From contig JAETXT010000004.1 in NCBI GenBank assembly GCA_019188255.1, positions 4,402,001 to 4,466,000 of the forward strand: a stretch of DNA of 64,000 nt. The letters run 5' to 3'. Position numbers and translations under genes: made by a program. The stretch's first letter is position 1. Each line of letters starts with the position of its first letter. A model generated the notes under the pieces. That model searched no databases and was not told the origin of the DNA. It was given only the letters and a program-made list of their open reading frames with translations. The DNA is from Verticillium longisporum (taxonomy: Eukaryota; Ascomycota; Sordariomycetes; Glomerellales; Plectosphaerellaceae). Positions 58,833 through 64,000 of the stretch are shown here, piece by piece.

Positions 58833-59127
58833 TTTATACCACTGGACGTTGGGTTGGATCTCGGTGGTAGGAGGGGTGAAAGAATTGACGAGCCGTGACG
58901 TACTGGGAGAATGCAAGAATAAGAAAGAAGTATCACCCATTGCTCGGCGAGGCCAATCAAGCCGGTCGTTGGTATTTTAGCCGCCGGCGGATGTAGCTGT
59001 TGTCGTGGTACACACCACTCTTCAAGGCGGGGCACAGCAGTCGTGGTATCCTCTATATAATAATGACTTACTATGCCCCGCTCCCCCACCACTGCCAGGA
59101 TCTTGCGAACATACATGTACGTTTAAT
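58833..59127. promoter_or_regulatory. Shared intergenic region, NIF3-like / HET relic
   Basis: 295 bases between divergent starts. CTATATAATAATG at 59052-59064 is a plausible TATA element about 70 bases before the HET start. Confidence 0.45.
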
Positions 59128-60959
59128 ATGGAACCGAACCCTTATGTCGATCTCCCAACTCCAACGTCTTTTCGAGTCGCCGAGATTGTCCCAGGAGATA
59201 CTTCCGACCCCATCTCTTGTCTCCTACACACGGCGGACTGGACAGCTGTGCCCTCGTACGATACCGTCTCCTATGCATGGGGTGATCCAAATGTTACGAG
59301 GCCCGTCGTGTGCGAGGGGAAGATCGTTAATGTAACGGAAAACCTCCATTCTGCACTCACCCGCCTTCGATTCCCCGATCGATCGAGGAATATATGGGCG
59401 GATGCACTCTGGTACGTCAAAGCTGCACCTTACGCAACTCAGATCACAAGTCAAAGACTGTGATTTAACGACCTTTGCCAGCATAAATCAAAAGGATATT
59501 CCCGAACGCTCCCTCCAAGTCAGGCAAATGCTGAGAATTTACCGCAGCGCCCAGCTGTCCTTGTATGGCTTGGGCCAGACACCACCGACCGCATGGCCGA
59601 AATTGCTGTTTCTTCCTTGTTGACCATCTCGGATTTCCTGTGCGAAAGACTTGGCATTCCGGTGTCTGGTTTAGGCTCCACCGATACGGTCTTGCAAGAG
59701 GTGGTATCTAGGAATCGCGACCGCCTCCCTCTGCCCAGCGACTGCGATTTCAGCACCGCCTCCACCTGGAAGTCTCTGCGCTGGCTGTACTCCCACCCCT
59801 ATTTCACACGCGTATGGGCGATTCAGGAAATTGCGGCAAACAAGGTTCGTCTTGTTCACGCCAATTATGAGATAACAGAATGGGAGCGTGTTGAGCTTGT
59901 CGCGAGCTACATATGGAGACGGCATTTTCAAAGGAGTACGATTTCTCGACCACGTACTGCTGGTGGGCAGCCTCGACGTCAGAGTGTGCCAAGCAGCCGA
60001 AGAGCTGGCTTTTCTGTCTCTATCTGGCATCCAATTACCGGAGCACGGATGCGAGAGATCATGTGCATGGTCTACGCGGCTTGATGGATTTTGCCGACGG
60101 TGGAGAACTTCTTGATGCTGATTATAGCAAGTCTATCACAGAGGTGTACCGAGACTTGGTCGAGGCGGCCCTCGTTAACTTCAAGAAAACGGACGTGCTG
60201 CTGTACGTTAATGGGAACCATAGCCCGTCATGGATCCCCCGTTGGGACGAGCCCATGCTCTTTCGGAACCCCTTCCGATTTGGAAAACAGGTCCCGTGGC
60301 AGCCAGCTGGTGACACCAAGGCGACTTGGAGCATCGACAAACAAGCGAATGTCCTGTCGCTAACCGGTTGCGTGATTGGCACTGTTCGCTTGGCCGAATC
60401 CTATAACGAAAGTATTTTTGGGAATGCGCTGCTCAAATCGGAGGACGGAAGAAGCCAGCTCCGGACGTCTTGGAAAAGAATCCTGACAATGTTCGGGGAC
60501 GGCAAGGCACAAACCCCCTTACCAATGGATATCCTGACGGCCGCTGCGACATCGTTCTCTTTTGGCTTGGATGAGAAATGTAATCCTGCGGAAGATGCTT
60601 ACTTGGCGGACAATTTTTACGCGTACTTGAAACTCGTGCTCGAAGAATCGTTCTCGGGGTGCGTGGCGCAAGACACAAACGACGGTTCCCGCAAACCAGA
60701 CGGGTATGCTTTCGGAAAGCCAGTCTGGGACTTCGAATACCCGGAATCGAGTGTTATTGTCACAGGTAATGGGCTCGTCGGGTGTTGTACGTCAGTAGTC
60801 AGTCCTAGAGATGTCGTGTTCGCTCCCCTTGGGTGCGTATATCCGCTTGTTCTTCGGCCAGAGGGAGACGGTTTCCTTATTAGGGGCTATAGTTACACTC
60901 ACGGCGTTATGTATAGCGAACAGCAGGTTCTCGAAACCCAAGTTGTCGATGTCAGATAA
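59128..60959 (+). pseudogene. HET-domain gene with two frameshifts
   Basis: Start at 59128 (MEPNPYVDLPTPTSFRV). HET signatures are clear: YDTVSYAWGDP, then IWADALCINQ across a 70-nt intron (59412-59481, GTACGT...TTGCCAG), then ERSLQVRQMLRIYRSA and VLVWLGPDTTD. The last motif is in a different frame: one base is missing near 59541. After SHPYFTRVWAIQEIAANKV the frame is lost again near 59911 (SYI to METAFSKEYD). From there the frame is open to the stop at 60959, with SPSWIPRWD and a HET-type tail near VFAPLGCVYPLVLRPEGDGFLIRGYSYTHGVM. It would be about 588 residues if unbroken. The two gaps are single-base losses, not RIP changes. It is either a recent pseudogene or has two sequencing errors. 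Confidence 0.8.
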
Positions 60960-61290
60960 TGAGTTTTATGACCATGAACACGTATGGCGACGCCTGGGAC
61001 AGAGCGAACATTGCTTCTAGTGGAGATGCATTGATGTAATAGGTTTACAACTGGGGGCGATGAATAATAGTATTAGGTTTGCTGTCTTGTTAGTGTCATT
61101 TCAATCGCTCTAATAGCCCCCTTAGACATGGCACGGCACGCGGGCGTAGATAATGATAAGGGTATTGACGACTTTGCTGAGGGTTTTATGTATTTTAGTA
61201 GCCTGAGTTGGCGGTTATGCTCTTTTAGTAGAGAGGAAGACCGCTGTTCTTGTTAAGGAGTCTTATGCAACGAGTGAAGGGATCAACTAT
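60960..61290. other. 3' flank, no gene seen
   Basis: Normal composition down to about 61290, then an abrupt change to AT-rich DNA. Nothing recognised. Confidence 0.5.
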
Positions 61291-63600
61291 TAATCTCTTA
61301 GGGGTCTCTAGGAAGATAGAATAATCGATGCCCTTCTCTAAATCTTAGTCTATTAACCTTTCTTATAATTATTCCCTTACTATACTCGGTCCTCTCTTCT
61401 TAATTCTTACGATTAAATAATAAGCGATCCCCTATTAGTCTTATACCTCTTTTAAGTCTTAATATAATACTTTATCTCTCTCTTTACTTTATCCTAAAAT
61501 ATAATATAATATTTAAATTAAAGGTCCCTATTAAATTCTAAATAGTTCTCTTTTAAGCTATTTAGTATTATTTAATCTAATAATATCTATATATTCTAGG
61601 TTTCTATTTAATTCTTAAATATCTATTTTAATAAATACCTTTTATTAATTAATTAAGGTTTCTAGATTAATTCTTTATTATCTAATAACTATAATTTAAT
61701 ATTTCTATATATCTTTCTTCTTATTTTAATTCTATTTTTTATTCTTTTATTATTCTTATTTAATAATTTAATAATTCTCTTTTATAATTAATTAATAAAT
61801 AATAGCTTATTAATATAATTTTATTATTTTAATATTCTTCTATTCTCTTTCTTTATTTTAATTCTATTTAATTATTTCTATATAATTCTATTCTTAAATA
61901 TTAATCTAATAAGCTTTTTCTATAATTAATTAATAATTATTTACTTTTTAATATAGATTTATTAATTTATTATTCTTTATTCTTTCCTTTCTTATTATTT
62001 AGATTTAGTAAATAGCTATTATTTTAAAATAGTTTATTATAGGTTTTTAATATATTTATAAAAGGATTTTCTAATTATTATTTCCTTTTTTTCTTCTTTT
62101 TTAATAATAATAATAATAATAATAATATTCTTCCCCTCTTTAATACTATTTTTATATCTTTTATAATAATCTCTTAACGATTAGCTATTATATAATTATT
62201 AATTAAATATAATTCTTAGATTAATTCTAGTTTTCTAATTCTTTAATAAGAATAATTTATAAATCTATTAATATCTATTTATTAATTATTTATTAATTAA
62301 AAATAATAATATTATTATTTAAATAATTTCCTATTTATAAATTATTTTTAACGTTTCCTTTATAATTTAATAGCTAATTAGCTATAAAGTAATAGCTCCT
62401 CTTCCTCTTAACCTTTATTAGGAGCTTAGATAGGTATACTCTATTAGAAACCTATTATACCTCTATTATTATAATTATATATATAAATAGTTTAATCCTA
62501 TTATAAATAGGGAATACATTTATTATAAGGAGGATATTAATAAATAAACTATTATCTAGCTATTAATTATTAGCTAATCGTTTATATAATTAGTTCTATT
62601 AAATACTCCTATTATAGAGTAGCCTAAGGAGGTAAGCTATACCTCGTTATAAATTACCCCCTTTTTATTTCCTTATTATCTAATAGCTAATCCCCTATAA
62701 ATACTTATTAAGTATTAGGCTATTATATATACTTTTAAATTAGCTATTAAAGCTATAGCTAAGAATAGCTATATTAATATCTTTAAAGTAAATAGTACCT
62801 CTTAACTAAATACTTATTATCTAAGTATTAATAGATTTCTTTTAATTAATTTTAATATAGCTAAGACTATTAGCTAGAAGGCCCTCTAAAAGGGCAAAAA
62901 CGATAAAGCGCTAAGTACTAAGAAGTAGGCTATTATTAATTAATAGGAGGCTAATAAGTATTCTATTTACTACCTCGCTATTATTAATCGCCTCGCTTAG
63001 GCCGCTAAGCATTCTACTATTACTATTAAAGTCTCTATTATTACCCTATAATAGATTATTAGCTCTCTCGCTAAACTAGTTACTATTTAGTCTAAGATCT
63101 AGGAAAATTATACTTTAATTATAAATTATTTATTAATTATTTATTATTTATTTATTAATCGTTTATTAGAATTATAATATTTTTATTAATATTATTAATA
63201 ATAAGGAGGATAATACGAATTAGGAAAGTAATAGCGAAGTCGTAGCTTAAGAACTATTAATAATCCGCTAATACTCCTTTAGTATTTAGTTTTTTCTTTT
63301 ATTTTCTTTTTTTTTTTCTTTTTTATTATTCTCCTTTAAGAATAGAGCTAAGAGCTAGACTACCCCTTAAATACTAATTAGGTTATTATTAATCTATTAT
63401 TAATCTTTCTTATAATTATTTATATATTTTAATAAAATCGTCTATTATATTTCGCTATAATTCCTATAAATTCTCGCTTTCTAAATATCCTTCTTATTTA
63501 ATAAAGTATTACTAATTATATAATAATCCCCTATAATTAATTATTCTCTTAACTATATATATATCTTCTATTCCTATAGCTAATAGTATTTTATTAATTT
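61291..63600. repeat. RIP-decayed AT-rich DNA
   Basis: Almost no CA/TG; short TAA repeats near 62102-62128 and T-rich tracts near 63290-63330. The 62.6-63.1 kb part read on the plus strand gives a fairly continuous basic frame (around RPSKRAKTIKR after base 62870) that may be the C-terminus of a DNA-transposon protein; I cannot identify it. Confidence 0.5.
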
Positions 63601-64000
63601 ATAGCTAAAGTAGTAATTAGTTTTCTCTACCTTTCTAATTTTCTAAATATAATATATAAAATATATTATATACTTTATAATTAAAGGGTAGCTATAGCCT
63701 ATATACTAGACTATAGCTATCTATTTTCTTAGTAATTCTAAATAATCTAAAGTATTTATTAGATAGCTTCTTATTAAATCTCTACTATTTAATCGTTCTT
63801 ATAGAAAGGAGAATTAAGTCTTTTACTTTATATTCTTTCCGAATTCTTCTTTAATTATAATAATAGGCCTAGTATCTACTATTAGTCTCTAAGAGTCTAT
63901 AGATTATCTTTCTCTTAGTTATCTACTAGGCTACTTATAGTTCTATTATCTCTAAGTTCCTTTATTATTATATAGCTTAGTTTAGGTCCTTTAGTCCGGC
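63600..64000 (-). mobile_element. Ty3/gypsy chromovirus relic, integrase C-terminus (runs off window)
   Basis: Minus-strand translation with stops gives KEYKVKDLILLS, NKKLSNKYFRLFRITKKI and YKVYNIFYI, matching the order seen at the C-terminal end of chromovirus integrases (VGDLVxLS, KKLxxKYxGPFxI, IHNVFHVSLL). The upstream pol continues beyond the window. RIP-decayed. Confidence 0.65.

Noticed and set aside
58556..59116. 186-codon minus-strand frame
   Set aside because: It overlaps the NIF3-like gene in another frame; the NIF3-like reading has clear family motifs and a spliced tail.
59593..60959. Two separate genes (59593-60084 and 59913-60959)
   Set aside because: Both are consecutive pieces of one HET-domain protein separated by a single-base loss.

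Overview
The window comes from a filamentous ascomycete (Pezizomycotina, most likely Sordariomycetes). The evidence is short 49-119 nt introns with CTRAC-type branch sites, HET-domain genes, a dispersed 5S rRNA gene, pogo/Fot-type DNA transposons, and long AT-rich blocks almost without CA/TG dinucleotides. That last feature is the footprint of repeat-induced point mutation (RIP) acting on CpA.

Layout. (1) 1-16.8 kb is gene-dense housekeeping DNA: 3' end of an aldose 1-epimerase; a disordered conserved protein of unknown function; COX20 and POL2 (DNA polymerase epsilon catalytic subunit) diverging from a shared promoter with an ACGCGT box; a HET-domain gene convergent with POL2; CCT7 (chaperonin eta subunit); and a 5S rRNA gene. 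(2) 16.84-17.43 kb holds a probable miniature LTR element beside the 5S gene. (3) 17.5-20.6 kb is an island of decayed genes: a fungal transcription-factor fragment, an SPS19-like 2,4-dienoyl-CoA reductase pseudogene, and a second, damaged 5S copy in inverse orientation. (4) 20.65-36.5 kb is RIP-decayed: two Ty1/copia relics in opposite orientation and a Ty3/gypsy chromovirus relic with integrase, chromodomain and 3' LTR. (5) 36.5-37.8 kb is a small balanced-composition island with one gene for a putative small secreted protein whose signal peptide is broken by a frameshift. (6) 37.8-56.0 kb is again RIP-decayed, with a near full-length copia relic (46905-54432, 281-bp LTRs). (7) 56.0-61.3 kb holds an intact NIF3-like small protein gene diverging from a frameshifted HET-domain gene. 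(8) 61.3-64 kb is AT-rich, ending in a chromovirus integrase fragment.

Three pogo/Fot-type transposons of 1857-1859 bp (27404-29260, 39137-40994, 42913-44771) sit in the AT-rich blocks but are not RIP-mutated, so they arrived after the last effective round of RIP. The first two are nearly identical, lie in inverted orientation and share about 340 bp of identical, already RIP-decayed flank, so about 2.2 kb was duplicated after that DNA decayed. All transposase copies carry frameshifts.

The conserved genes show no indels, whereas the accessory genes (HET2, SPS19-like, secreted protein, transposases) carry several single-base deletions. This fits a stable core next to a plastic, decaying compartment.
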